Source of the DNA: Hymenobacter terricola
GTDB taxonomy: Bacteria; Bacteroidota; Bacteroidia; Cytophagales; Hymenobacteraceae
DNA length: 64,000 nucleotides
Reading direction: 5' to 3'
NCBI RefSeq assembly: GCF_017921975.2
Contig: NZ_JAGEMO020000027.1
Span: forward strand, 1 to 64,000
The position numbers and the translations under genes were made by a program. Shown here piece after piece: positions 43,472-51,761 of the stretch (its first letter is position 1; each line of letters starts with the position of its first letter). The notes below the pieces were generated by a model that was not told the origin of the DNA, searched no databases, and was given only the letters and a program-made list of their open reading frames with translations.

Positions 43472-43571
43472 TTGCGGAGGGAATTTTCGGCCTTTTACCT
43501 GGGCCTGCTAACTGGCAGTAGTTGATTCCAGTCGAAAAAACGAAAGCCACAAGATTTTCTTCTTTTTTCAC

Positions 43572-46500
43572 TCACAAAAACAGCCGGAACGTTGTCCCCA
43601 CGCCCACCTCGCTCTCCACTTCGATGTGGCCGCCGTGGCTTTGCACGATGCGGTTGACGAGGTAGAGGCCCACGCCGGTGCCCTCGGTGTGGTCGTGGAA
43701 GCGGCGGAAAAGGTGGAACAGCTCACCGCGGTGCCGGCGCAGGTCGAAGCCCAGGCCGTTATCCTCCACCAGCAGCACGGGGCGGTCGTTTTCCAGCCAC
43801 AGCGACAGGTGCACGCGGCCGGGCCGGGCGGGGTCGGCATATTTGAGGGCGTTGCTGAGCAGGTTGAGCAGGATAGTCCGCAGGTTGGCGCGGGCGTAGG
43901 AGATGGCGGGGCGGGCGGCAAAATCGGCGGTGACGCGGGCGCGGGCGGCCAGCACCTGCGGCTGCAGGGTCTGGAGCACTTCCTGGGTTATCTCGTCGAG
44001 GGCCACGGTTTCGGGGGGCTGGTCGGGCAGCTGCTGGGCCTGGCCCACGGCGGCCAGGTCGTCGATGGTGGTGACCAGCTGGCGCAGGGCCTCGTCAATC
44101 ATGGGCACGAGCAGGGTTTCCTCGGCCGGGTCGGTGAAGGTGGTGGAGATGCGCAACTCGCCAAACAGGCCGGCCAGGTTGTTCACGGGCTGCTTGAGGT
44201 CGTGGCTGGCGGCGTACACGAAGTTGTCGAGGTCCTGGTTGGTGCGGGTGAGACGTTTGTTGGCGGCGGCCAGCTCCGCATTGCGGGTGCTCACGGCGGA
44301 GTTGGCGCCGCTCAGCTCCTCGTTGGCCCGGGCCAGGAGCTGGCGGGCGGCCACCTGCTCGCTCACATCAATGGCCACCACGGCCACGCCCGTAATCAGG
44401 TCCTTGTCGTCGCGCAGGGGCTGGTACACGAAGTTTACGTACACGGTTTCGGTGCGGCCCTGGCGCGGCAGCTGAATGGGGCACTCCTGCGCGGCGTAGG
44501 CCTCGCCGCTGGTAACTACGCCCGCCAGCAGCGGCACAAAGCCCTGCACCAGGAACTCGGGCATGGTCACAAACAAGGGGCGGTCCAGCACTTCTTCCCG
44601 GCGGCGGCCCCACAGCTCGCACATGCCCGAATTGGCCAGCTCCACAATGTATTCCGGGCCGCGCAGCACGGCCACGGCCACGGGCGCCTGCTCAAACAGG
44701 TCCCGCAACTGCTGCTGCTGGGCCGCGCGCTGCTGGCGGGCGCGCACCTGCTCGGTCACGTCGTAGGCGAAGACGGAGATGCCCACGGTTTGGCTGTTTT
44801 CCTGATAAGCCTGGTAGGTAAAGTTGAAATAGGCGGTTCTGGGCGGGGTGCCGTCGGGTTGCTCAAGGGCCAGCGGCAGCTCGTTGCCAAAGAAGGTAAT
44901 CCCGGTCTGGTACACGCGGTCCAGGAGGGCCAAAAAGCCTTGCGTCACGGCTTCCGGCTGAATCTCGGCAATGGTGCGCCCCCGCATCCGGCGGCCGGGA
45001 AACAGCCGCTGGTAGGCTTGGTTGTGGTACGTCAGCCGGTGCTCAGGGCCGTGCAGCAACGCCACCAGGGCCGGGGTTTGCTCAAATATCTGGTAAAAGG
45101 TTTCGCGCTCGTCGGCCTGGCGCTGGGCGGCGGCCAGCACTTCGGCCTGCAAGGCATCGGCCTGCTGGCGGGCCAGCACCTGCCCGGTCACCTCAAAGGC
45201 CAGCACGAGCACGCCGTCAATCTGCCCATTTTCGTTGAAGCGGGCCTGCTGGACGTAGTTGAAGTACCGGTCCTCCAGCACGCCATCATAGGGGCGGGCA
45301 ACGGGAATCAGAATGGCATCTTCCTCGCGCGTAAGGCCCATTTCGTACACCTGGCGGATGGTTTGATACACGCCGGGCTTCACTATTTCCGGCAACGCGG
45401 CCAGCAGCTTTTGGCCCAGCAGCTGCCGCCCCGGAAAGAGGGCCTGGTAGCCGGGGTTCACCAGCTCGAACACCAAATCGGGGCCGTCGAGGATGCAGAT
45501 GGCGGCCGGGGCCTGCATAAAAAGCCGCTCCAGGCGGGCGCGTTGGCGCTCGGCTTCGGCCCGGGCGGCCAGGGCCTGCACGGTGCGCTCGGCCACGCGG
45601 GCCTCCAGTCCCTGGTTCAGCTCCTGCAACGAGAGCTGGGTGCTGAACAGGCTGTCGTTGGTGGCCCGGCTTTCTTCGTTGGCGGCGTGCAACTCTTCGT
45701 TGGCAGCGGCCAGTTCCTCGTTGGCAAAGGCCGTCAACCGCTCGCTGAGGCCCACCTGCTGCTGGGCCAGCACCTGCTCGGTCACCTCGTAGGCAAACGC
45801 GAGGATGCCGTCGATAACGCCCTGGGCATCGCGCCGGGGCTGGTACACGAAGTTGTAGTAGCGTTTTTGCAGGTCGCTCACCCCGGAATTTTCGTGGTCG
45901 AGCTGCACCAGCATTTCATTGGCCCGAAAGGTATTGCCGGTGCGGTACACCTCGTCGAGCAGGTCGAAAATGGGCTGTCCTTCCAACTCCGGCATGGCCC
46001 GGCGGATGGGCCGGCCCAGCAGCGGGCGGGTCCCCACCAGCCGTTGGTAGGCCGGGTTCACCAGCTCAAACACGTGCTCGGGGCCGGCGAAGATGCATAT
46101 CATGGCCGGCGCCTGCATGAAGGTGTCGTGCAGCAGGACACGCTGGGTTTCGGCTTCGGCCCGGGCGGCCCGCTCCCGGGCCTGGCTTTCGTACAGGGCC
46201 TGCTCCACGGGGGTGCGGGCGTGGCCTTTGGTATCGCCGAAGCTCACCAGCAGCCCCTGCCCCACCCGCCGCGCCGAGAGCTGGAAATAGTTGTCGAGGC
46301 CGGCGCCCTGATAGTTGACGTCCCGGCGCATGGGTTGGCCCGACTCAAATGCCTCGCAGTGAAAGGCAAACACGCCCGTTGCCAGGGAGGTGGGAAAGTG
46401 TTGTAGGTAGGTGCCGCCGGGCCGCGCAGGCTGGCCCAGCATGCGCTGGGCCTCGGAGTTCAGCAGCTCAATCACGAAGTCCACAATTTCGCCCCTTTCG

Positions 46501-46625
46501 TCCCGGATGGGCGTGTACAGCGCTACCCCGTTCAGCGACGCCTCCAGCAAGCCCCGCACCAGGTCATCGGAAGGGAAAATATCGTGAAGGTCAACGGGAA
46601 AAGGCGCGGGAGCGGATTCGAGCAT
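43572..46625 (-). CDS. Soluble multi-PAS sensor histidine kinase
   Basis: 1017 residues without a membrane segment, so probably cytoplasmic. It has an N-terminal PAS-like domain (LLEASLNGVALYTPIRDERG) followed by four serial PAS modules, each opening with a FxQAPAxIC- or FEQAPVAVAVL-type strand (about residues 165, 365, 525 and 650). They are separated by coiled-coil linkers rich in ANEELAAANEEL-like repeats. The kinase core shows the phospho-acceptor histidine in VYAASHDLKQPVNNLAGL and the ATPase motifs LLNLLSNALKYADP, LVEDNGLGFDL and GTGVGLYLVNRIVQSHGG. No response regulator gene lies beside it. Confidence 0.92.
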   Translation of the reverse strand: MLESAPAPFPVDLHDIFPSDDLVRGLLEASLNGVALYTPIRDERGEIVDFVIELLNSEAQRMLGQPARPGGTYLQHFPTSLATGVFAFHCEAFESGQPMRRDVNYQGAGLDNYFQLSARRVGQGLLVSFGDTKGHARTPVEQALYESQARERAARAEAETQRVLLHDTFMQAPAMICIFAGPEHVFELVNPAYQRLVGTRPLLGRPIRRAMPELEGQPIFDLLDEVYRTGNTFRANEMLVQLDHENSGVSDLQKRYYNFVYQPRRDAQGVIDGILAFAYEVTEQVLAQQQVGLSERLTAFANEELAAANEELHAANEESRATNDSLFSTQLSLQELNQGLEARVAERTVQALAARAEAERQRARLERLFMQAPAAICILDGPDLVFELVNPGYQALFPGRQLLGQKLLAALPEIVKPGVYQTIRQVYEMGLTREEDAILIPVARPYDGVLEDRYFNYVQQARFNENGQIDGVLVLAFEVTGQVLARQQADALQAEVLAAAQRQADERETFYQIFEQTPALVALLHGPEHRLTYHNQAYQRLFPGRRMRGRTIAEIQPEAVTQGFLALLDRVYQTGITFFGNELPLALEQPDGTPPRTAYFNFTYQAYQENSQTVGISVFAYDVTEQVRARQQRAAQQQQLRDLFEQAPVAVAVLRGPEYIVELANSGMCELWGRRREEVLDRPLFVTMPEFLVQGFVPLLAGVVTSGEAYAAQECPIQLPRQGRTETVYVNFVYQPLRDDKDLITGVAVVAIDVSEQVAARQLLARANEELSGANSAVSTRNAELAAANKRLTRTNQDLDNFVYAASHDLKQPVNNLAGLFGELRISTTFTDPAEETLLVPMIDEALRQLVTTIDDLAAVGQAQQLPDQPPETVALDEITQEVLQTLQPQVLAARARVTADFAARPAISYARANLRTILLNLLSNALKYADPARPGRVHLSLWLENDRPVLLVEDNGLGFDLRRHRGELFHLFRRFHDHTEGTGVGLYLVNRIVQSHGGHIEVESEVGVGTTFRLFL

Positions 46626-46799
46626 GCGGCGAAAATAGGCACACCGGAGAAGTTGTTTTGGCCGGCCCCGGCCCCTACTCCCAGCCCCGGCCGGATGAGC
46701 TCAGCCGCACCGAATATTGCCTCGTTGATTATCTGTTTTTTACTTTATTGACCATTGCCGTAATTCCATCTCTAGAAATATTGCCGACTCAAACCACAA

Positions 46800-46827
46800 G
46801 CCCCCGCCGCTGGGGAGCGACGGGGGC
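46800..46827 (-). terminator. GC-rich hairpin downstream of the C-terminal protease gene
   Basis: Arms GCCCCCGCCGCT (46800-46811) and AGCGACGGGGGC (46816-46827) pair with one mismatch around a GGGG loop. Read on the minus strand it follows the protease stop (46854) and is trailed by a moderately T-rich stretch (TTGTGGTTTG). Confidence 0.6.
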
Positions 46828-46853
46828 GGATAAATGTGGTGCCGATGGGCCAC

Positions 46854-48983
46854 CTATAGCTCGTCTTTGATAACCGACACGGCTTCGGCCAGGGCAGCAT
46901 CTTTGCGCAGGGGCTTGAGGAAACGGGCCGTGCGCTTGGCGGCCGTCGAATCGGTGGCGGGGCGGGCATCGGCCGCCAGCGCGGCTACATCGAGCATGGC
47001 CAGCGCGTTTTGGGCGGCCGTTTGCTGCTTGTTGGTGTCGCGGGCTTGCTGCTGGAGGGTGCGGTAGGCGGCCAGGTTCAGCGAAAGCACGGTTTGCTTG
47101 CGGCTTTCGGTGGCACGCTGGGCCGCATCGGTGATGAGGTGGAAACCGGGGCTGGCGGCCACCCGCGCGGCACTGGCGGCCCGCAGCTTGTCGAGGGCCG
47201 CCAGGGTATTGGTGGGCTGGAAGGCGGCGGGCGCAATTTCATCCCACTGCAGCGGGTACTCGGACTCCTGCTCGCCCTTGGCGTACGAAGACAGCGCATC
47301 GGGCAGGGTGATGTCCGGCGTCACGCCCTTAAACTGCGTCGAGCCGCCGTTGACCCGGTAAAATTTCTGGATGGTGAGCTTGAGCGAGCCCAGCGGCTTG
47401 AGGGCATTGGCTTCGGCCGTCACGGCATTATCCAGGTCGAATACCTGCTGCACCGTGCCCTTGCCGTATGTGGTGCTGCCCATGATAATGGCGCGGTGGT
47501 AGTCCTGCATAGCAGCGGCCAGAATCTCGGAAGCCGAAGCGCTGTACTTGTTCACGAGCACCACCAGCGGGCCGGCGTACTGCGTCTGCGGGTCGTTGTC
47601 GGAAATGGCCTGGGCGGCGCCCCGGCCGCTTTTCACCTGCACCATGGGGCCGCTGGGCACAAATAAGCCGCCCATGTCCACGGCGTCGCGCAGCGAGCCG
47701 CCGCCGTTGTAGCGGAGGTCGAGCACCACGCCGGCCACGTTTTCCTTGGCCAGCTTGGCCAGCTCAGTTTTCACGTCGGCGGCGCTGCTGCGGCCGCCCT
47801 TGCCGCCAAAGTCGGCATAGAAGCCGGGCAGGTGAATGTAGCCGTAGGTGCGGCCGTCGCGCTTGATAAGGGCCGACTGCGCGTAGGTTTCCTCAATCAC
47901 CACCACGTCGCGGATAATGGGAATGACCATCGTGGCGCCGTCAGGCTTGCGTACCGTGAGGCGCACCTCCGTGCCTTTGGGGCCACGAATCAGCTTCACG
48001 GCTTTCTCGAAGCGCATGCCTTCCACGCTCACCGGCTCGGCCGCGCCCTGAGCCACGCGCAAAATAATGTCGCCCACTTTCAGCTCGCCCTGCCGCGCCG
48101 AGGCCGACCCGGCCACAATGTCAGTGACTTTAAGGTGGCCCTCGTCCTCCAGCAGCTGCGCGCCGGTGCCTTCCAGACGGCCCGACATGGCAATATCGAA
48201 ATTGTCGCGGGCAATTGGCGCAAAGTATTCGGTGTGGGGGTCGTACGTATTGGCGATGACGTCGGCAAAGGCCGCCAGCCGGTCGTTGGCGTCGGTCTGG
48301 AGCTGGTCGGCGAAGGCATCGTCGTAGTATTTCAGCACGCGCTTGCGGGCCTCGGCCTCCATCTCAACCGGCGTGCGCACGTGTTCGGAGGTGGTGACGG
48401 CCGAGGCCCCCACCTTGGCAGCGGCCAGCGGCTTGTCCTTTTTGTGCGTCTCCTCGTCCATCAGCTCCGAGAGGCGGGCGAGGGTCTGGTACTTCAGCAT
48501 CTTGCGCCACTGCTCACGCTGCACGGCGGCATCGGGGGCATAAGTGGCCTTAGCGGGGTCGGTTTCCCAGGTTTCCTGCACCGAAAAGTCAAACGGCTTG
48601 GCCAGAATCTGCCGGTACACGGCCTGAATTTCCACCATGCGCTTGGCCAGAATCTGGCTGGTGGCGTCCAGAAACTCGTGGCTGCCGCCCTTCAGCTCGT
48701 CGTCAATCCTGGTCTGGAACTGTTGGAGGCCGGCCACTTCGGGCGCCAGCAGCAGCTGCTTGTTCACGTCCACCCGCTTGAGGTAGAGGTCGTACACGCG
48801 CTGCGAGAATTGGTCGTCCAGCTTTTCGGGCTGGTAGTGGGCCATGCTCAGCCCCTGCAGCATGGTGCCGAGCACCACCTGGTCACGCGGAGGCGTGCCC
48901 TGGTACACCGAGTACGAGGCCAGTCCCAGCAGGGCCAGCACGGAAGTGGAATATAATCCTAGCTTAAATCGGGGAAATTGCAT
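46854..48983 (-). CDS. C-terminal processing protease (Prc/Tsp, S41)
   Basis: 709 residues from ATG at 48983 (MQFPRFKLGLYSTSVL), a membrane-anchor or signal start; an in-frame ATG at 49091 adds 36 residues without signal character. The N-terminal helical domain (about 40-220) is followed by a PDZ domain (LEGTGAQLLEDEGHLKVTDI, GELKVGDIILRVAQG) and the S41 protease domain, with LDLRYNGGGSLRDAVDMGGL, the catalytic serine in VNKYSASASEILAAAMQ (about residue 479) and lysine in GSTTYGKGTVQQVF. A Prc-type C-terminal domain completes it. It trims periplasmic or envelope proteins at their C-termini. Confidence 0.93.
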   Translation of the reverse strand: MQFPRFKLGLYSTSVLALLGLASYSVYQGTPPRDQVVLGTMLQGLSMAHYQPEKLDDQFSQRVYDLYLKRVDVNKQLLLAPEVAGLQQFQTRIDDELKGGSHEFLDATSQILAKRMVEIQAVYRQILAKPFDFSVQETWETDPAKATYAPDAAVQREQWRKMLKYQTLARLSELMDEETHKKDKPLAAAKVGASAVTTSEHVRTPVEMEAEARKRVLKYYDDAFADQLQTDANDRLAAFADVIANTYDPHTEYFAPIARDNFDIAMSGRLEGTGAQLLEDEGHLKVTDIVAGSASARQGELKVGDIILRVAQGAAEPVSVEGMRFEKAVKLIRGPKGTEVRLTVRKPDGATMVIPIIRDVVVIEETYAQSALIKRDGRTYGYIHLPGFYADFGGKGGRSSAADVKTELAKLAKENVAGVVLDLRYNGGGSLRDAVDMGGLFVPSGPMVQVKSGRGAAQAISDNDPQTQYAGPLVVLVNKYSASASEILAAAMQDYHRAIIMGSTTYGKGTVQQVFDLDNAVTAEANALKPLGSLKLTIQKFYRVNGGSTQFKGVTPDITLPDALSSYAKGEQESEYPLQWDEIAPAAFQPTNTLAALDKLRAASAARVAASPGFHLITDAAQRATESRKQTVLSLNLAAYRTLQQQARDTNKQQTAAQNALAMLDVAALAADARPATDSTAAKRTARFLKPLRKDAALAEAVSVIKDEL

Positions 48984-49145
48984 GCGCAGGTGGCTAGTTA
49001 GAAGACGAATGAGGTAGGGCCGGCGGACTGCCACGCAGCAGCGGGGCGCAGCCAGTCGGTAAAGATGATGCCTCCGTAACCAGAATCGCACCAGTAATTG
49101 CTCCCAAAGTCGAAAAGAAACCGCCGGGGTTGCGGGAATGCCGGG

Positions 49146-50225
49146 CTACAGGCTCAGCGTGAGCTGGTGGCCGGCGGCCTGCGGGCTCGTGTTCAGGTTC
49201 GAGAGCGTGATGCCCAGCAGCCGCACGCCTTTTGCCAGCGGAAACAGGCCCTCCACCAGCTCCCGGCCAATGCGCTCCAGCACGGCCTGGCTCGAAATAA
49301 GTCCCACGCTGCTGCGGCTGCGCGTGATTTGCTGGAAGTCGGCAAACTTCACTTTCAGCGTGAGGGTGCGGCCCCGGATGCCGGAGCGCTGGCAGTATTC
49401 CCACACCTCCTCCATCAGCGGCCGCACCCCGTCCAGCAAGTCCGTAAACTCCCACAAATCCTGGGCAAAAGTGGTTTCGGAGCCCATCGACTTGCGCAGG
49501 CGGTCGGCCACCACGGGGCGGTGGTCCTCGGCGCGGGCAATGGCGAAGTAGTAGCGCCCGGCCTTGCCAAACTGCTGCTGCAGGAACTCCACGGGCTGCT
49601 CCCGCAAATCGGCTCCGGTGAAGATGCCCAGCTGGTTCATCCGGGCCGCCGTCACCGGCCCCACGCCGTGAAACTGCCCCACCGCCAGCCCCTCCACGAA
49701 GGCCAGCCCCTGCTCGGGCCGCACCACAAATTGCCCGTTGGGCTTGCGGTAGTCCGAGGCCAGCTTGGCCAGAAACTTATTGTAGGAAATGCCCGCCGAA
49801 GCCGTCAGCTGGGTTTCGGCGAGGATTTTGGCCCGGATTTCCCGCGCAATCTGGGTGGCCGAGGCCAGCTGCTTCAGGTTGTGGGTCACGTCGAGGTAGG
49901 CCTCGTCCAGCGACACCGGCTCAATCAGGGGCGTGTACTCGGCAAAAATGGCCCGAATCTGCCGCGATATTTCCTTGTACACCGCGAAGCGGGGCGGCAC
50001 GAACAGCAGCTCCGGGCACTTGCGCAGGGCCGTGACCGACGGCATGGCCGAGCGCACCCCAAACCGCCGCGCCTCGTAGCTGGCGGCCGCCACCACGCCG
50101 CGCTCGCGGGCGCCGCCCACGGCCACGGGCTTGCCGCGCAGCTCCGGATGGTCGCGCTGCTCCACCGATGCATAAAAGGCATCCATGTCGAGGTGAATAA
50201 TCTTCCGGGCGGCCCCATCGTTCAC
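49146..50225 (-). CDS. dinB: DNA polymerase IV (Y-family)
   Basis: 359 residues. Catalytic acids are in HLDMDAFYASVEQ and PVSLDEAYLDVT; the fingers/palm motif AAASYEARRFGVRSAMP, the helix-hairpin-helix (FHGVGPVTAARMNQLGI) and the little-finger start (GSETTFAQDLWEF) follow. It performs error-prone synthesis past lesions. The C-terminus (HQLTLSL) lacks a recognisable extended clamp-binding tail; the final residues may still serve this. A TACCTTTG element lies 27 bases upstream. Confidence 0.94.
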   Translation of the reverse strand: MNDGAARKIIHLDMDAFYASVEQRDHPELRGKPVAVGGARERGVVAAASYEARRFGVRSAMPSVTALRKCPELLFVPPRFAVYKEISRQIRAIFAEYTPLIEPVSLDEAYLDVTHNLKQLASATQIAREIRAKILAETQLTASAGISYNKFLAKLASDYRKPNGQFVVRPEQGLAFVEGLAVGQFHGVGPVTAARMNQLGIFTGADLREQPVEFLQQQFGKAGRYYFAIARAEDHRPVVADRLRKSMGSETTFAQDLWEFTDLLDGVRPLMEEVWEYCQRSGIRGRTLTLKVKFADFQQITRSRSSVGLISSQAVLERIGRELVEGLFPLAKGVRLLGITLSNLNTSPQAAGHQLTLSL

Positions 50226-50251
50226 TGCTTTCCTGCTTAGCTTGTGGGCCC

Positions 50252-50259
50252 CAAAGGTA
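50252..50259 (-). promoter_or_regulatory. Candidate -7 element for dinB
   Basis: The minus strand reads TACCTTTG here, a full TAnnTTTG match, 27 bases ahead of the dinB ATG at 50225. No LexA-like box was noticed beside it. Confidence 0.5.
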
Positions 50260-50667
50260 CCGCCCCGCTGCAGGAGGCGGCTTCTTTTACCGCGCCACTA
50301 CCTGCGTCCCGGCTGCTATTCCGACCAGCTTGGTTTCGGTTCGTTTGAGGCTTCGGCAGGCCAGGGCCAGGGGGTTCCACCGCCCTTGTTTCCGTGGTTA
50401 TAGAAAGGGAATTATGCCGCAAAAGCAAAAAGTTTAAGCCGCACTTAAATAGGCATTTTTGCAATTAGCCCTTAAAATCACTATTTTTGCTATTTATTCC
50501 AACAAATAGATATTGGAAGGCGCAGCATAAATAATGGGCCTTTCCGGTAATTAAGGCCTGTTTATCGTTTTTATAAATTTAGTTTTTCGCACTCATTACG
50601 TTCGAAAACAAAAAGTTAACACAAAAATAATCTTATTCAGTAGTTTTTAATTAACAAATCCTGTATC

Positions 50668-50675
50668 TATTTTTG
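50668..50675 (+). promoter_or_regulatory. Candidate -7 element for the tRNA-like gene
   Basis: TATTTTTG matches TAnnTTTG. A run of T (50644-50648) lies about 19 bases before it, near the expected -33 position. The predicted start of transcription is a few bases ahead of 50689, right for a tRNA. Confidence 0.6.
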
Positions 50676-50688
50676 CATAACCAAACAC

Positions 50689-50764
50689 TGTGGGGTGGCG
50701 GAACTGGCAGACGCGCTAGCCTATCTCGCTAGTAAAATTAGAGGTTCGAGTCCTCTCTCTACAG
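50689..50764 (+). tRNA. tRNA-like gene, leucine-type body with apparent AUC anticodon
   Basis: The segment folds as a complete cloverleaf. The acceptor arm pairs 50689-50695 with 50757-50763 (five Watson-Crick, two G-U). The D arm is GCG/CGC around GAACTGGCAGA. The anticodon stem is CTAGC/GCTAG (50716-50720, 50728-50732) around the 7-base loop CTATCTC, giving anticodon ATC at 50723-50725. The variable region is only about 7 bases, and a perfect T stem AGAGG/CCTCT surrounds TTCGAGT. The GTGGCGGAACTGGCAGACGCG start is the usual leucine tRNA sequence, but leucine tRNAs have a long variable arm and other anticodons. The CCA end is not encoded. It could be an atypical tRNA or a decayed one with intact expression signals. 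Confidence 0.6.
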
Positions 50765-50767
50765 CAC

Positions 50768-50801
50768 AAGTCCCGGTCGCTTTCGCGGCTGGGACTTTTT
50801 G
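50768..50801 (+). terminator. Intrinsic terminator after the tRNA-like gene
   Basis: AAGTCCC (50768-50774) pairs with GGGACTT (50791-50797), the stem continuing with GGTCGC/GCGGCT around TTTC, followed by a T run. It begins four bases after the tRNA end, so the tRNA seems to be its own transcript. Confidence 0.75.
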
Positions 50802-50999
50802 CGTTTAAAGCCCTTTGCCAGCAGTTTAATGCCTCTGTGCGAGGGCACGGCAGCCCGCATAGTTTCCGGCGTAGTCCGTCCGTGGGCAGGCTCCTGTTCC
50901 GCCCACTAGGCGGCGGCACGGGCCGGGCCGGAAATTCCGGCTTGATGACTCCAAACGTCAACTTTCCGTTACTTTTAGACAGCTTTAGCAGGGTATCCT

Positions 51000-51590
51000 T
51001 TGGAAATAGCGCGCGACTTTTCTGAGCCAGAGTGTCTTCGTCGGCTTAAGCTGAACGACGAGCGGGCGTTTGATGCGCTGTTCCGCCACTACAGCGCCCT
51101 GGTGTACCGGTTTTCCTACAGTTACCTGAAGTCGCGGGCCGATGCCGAGGAGATTGTGCAGGACTGCTTCCTGAAGATTTGGGAGAAGCGCCAGGACCTG
51201 CGCGACGACGTGCCCCTGAAAGGTTACCTCTTCACCACGGCCCACCACGCCATCCTGAACCAGCTGCGGCGCAGCCAGCACCACGTGCGCTTCCAAACGC
51301 ACATTGCGGCCCTGAGCCCCCGCGTAGCCACCAACGACGCCGAATACTCGGAGATGGAGGCCCTGTACCAAGCCGCGTTGGACAAGCTGCCGCCCAAGCG
51401 CCGGCAAATTTTTATTTTGAGCCGCCAGCAGGGGCTTACTTACCCTGAAATCGCGGCCCAGCTGAACCTGTCGGTGAAGACCGTTGAGGCGCAGATAATG
51501 CAGGCCCTTAAGTTCCTGCGGGCCTATTTCCGGGCGCATGGCAGCGAGATTCTGGGCGTGCTGCTGGCCATGGCGATGAGCGCCAGCTAA
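51000..51590 (+). CDS. ECF RNA polymerase sigma factor
   Basis: 196 residues of the sigma-70 ECF group. Region 2 is LFRHYSALVYRFSYSYLKSR with DAEEIVQDCFLKIWE, region 4 is LPPKRRQIFILSRQQG followed by the helix-turn-helix TYPEIAAQLNLSVKTVEAQIM. The only possible start before region 2 is TTG at 51000, since the next in-frame codon group upstream has a stop (50976) and no ATG or GTG. It precedes a FecR-type anti-sigma and a SusC with STN domain, the standard glycan- or siderophore-sensing trio, and should switch on the beta-glucan locus downstream. Confidence 0.92.
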   Translation: MEIARDFSEPECLRRLKLNDERAFDALFRHYSALVYRFSYSYLKSRADAEEIVQDCFLKIWEKRQDLRDDVPLKGYLFTTAHHAILNQLRRSQHHVRFQTHIAALSPRVATNDAEYSEMEALYQAALDKLPPKRRQIFILSRQQGLTYPEIAAQLNLSVKTVEAQIMQALKFLRAYFRAHGSEILGVLLAMAMSAS

Positions 51591-51642
51591 AATTATTTTT
51601 CGAGGGCGAGTAAGGGGGAAACGCACTTGCAGTGTAGTACTG

Positions 51643-51675
51643 CAAACGATTGGGGCCGCGTGCTCCAATCGTTTG
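51643..51675. promoter_or_regulatory. Hairpin between sigma and anti-sigma genes
   Basis: CAAACGATTGG (51643-51653) and CCAATCGTTTG (51665-51675) form an 11-base perfect stem with an 11-base loop. A shorter palindrome, GCAGTGTAGTACTGC, lies just upstream. Sitting in the 171-base gap, they could tune the sigma to anti-sigma ratio or mark an operator for the downstream operon. Confidence 0.55.
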
Positions 51676-51761
51676 GGAACGGGTGCGCCGATTGGTGGAC
51701 AATCTCGCCGAAAATCTCAGCTGCCGCAGCCGTCCCAAGTCCTTTCCGACCCCGAAATTCT

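Larger units (their letters stand above)
50226..50999. other. 774-bp region holding a tRNA unit but no protein gene
   Basis: From dinB to the sigma-factor gene there is no credible protein gene. The first part contains the dinB promoter (50252-50259). The section 50440-50690 is strongly AT-rich and leads into the tRNA-like unit at 50689-50764 with its own promoter and terminator. The stretch 50802-50999 is unassigned; near its end TACTTTTA (50970-50977) is one base away from a -7 element for the sigma gene. Confidence 0.6.

Noticed and set aside
43626..46406. 926-residue plus-strand frame opposite the multi-PAS kinase
   Set aside because: The kinase carries clear PAS, HisKA and ATPase motifs; the opposite frame does not.
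50689..50764. tmRNA or selenocysteine tRNA
   Set aside because: There is no tag-peptide reading frame nearby, the acceptor stem has 7 pairs and the anticodon is not UCA.
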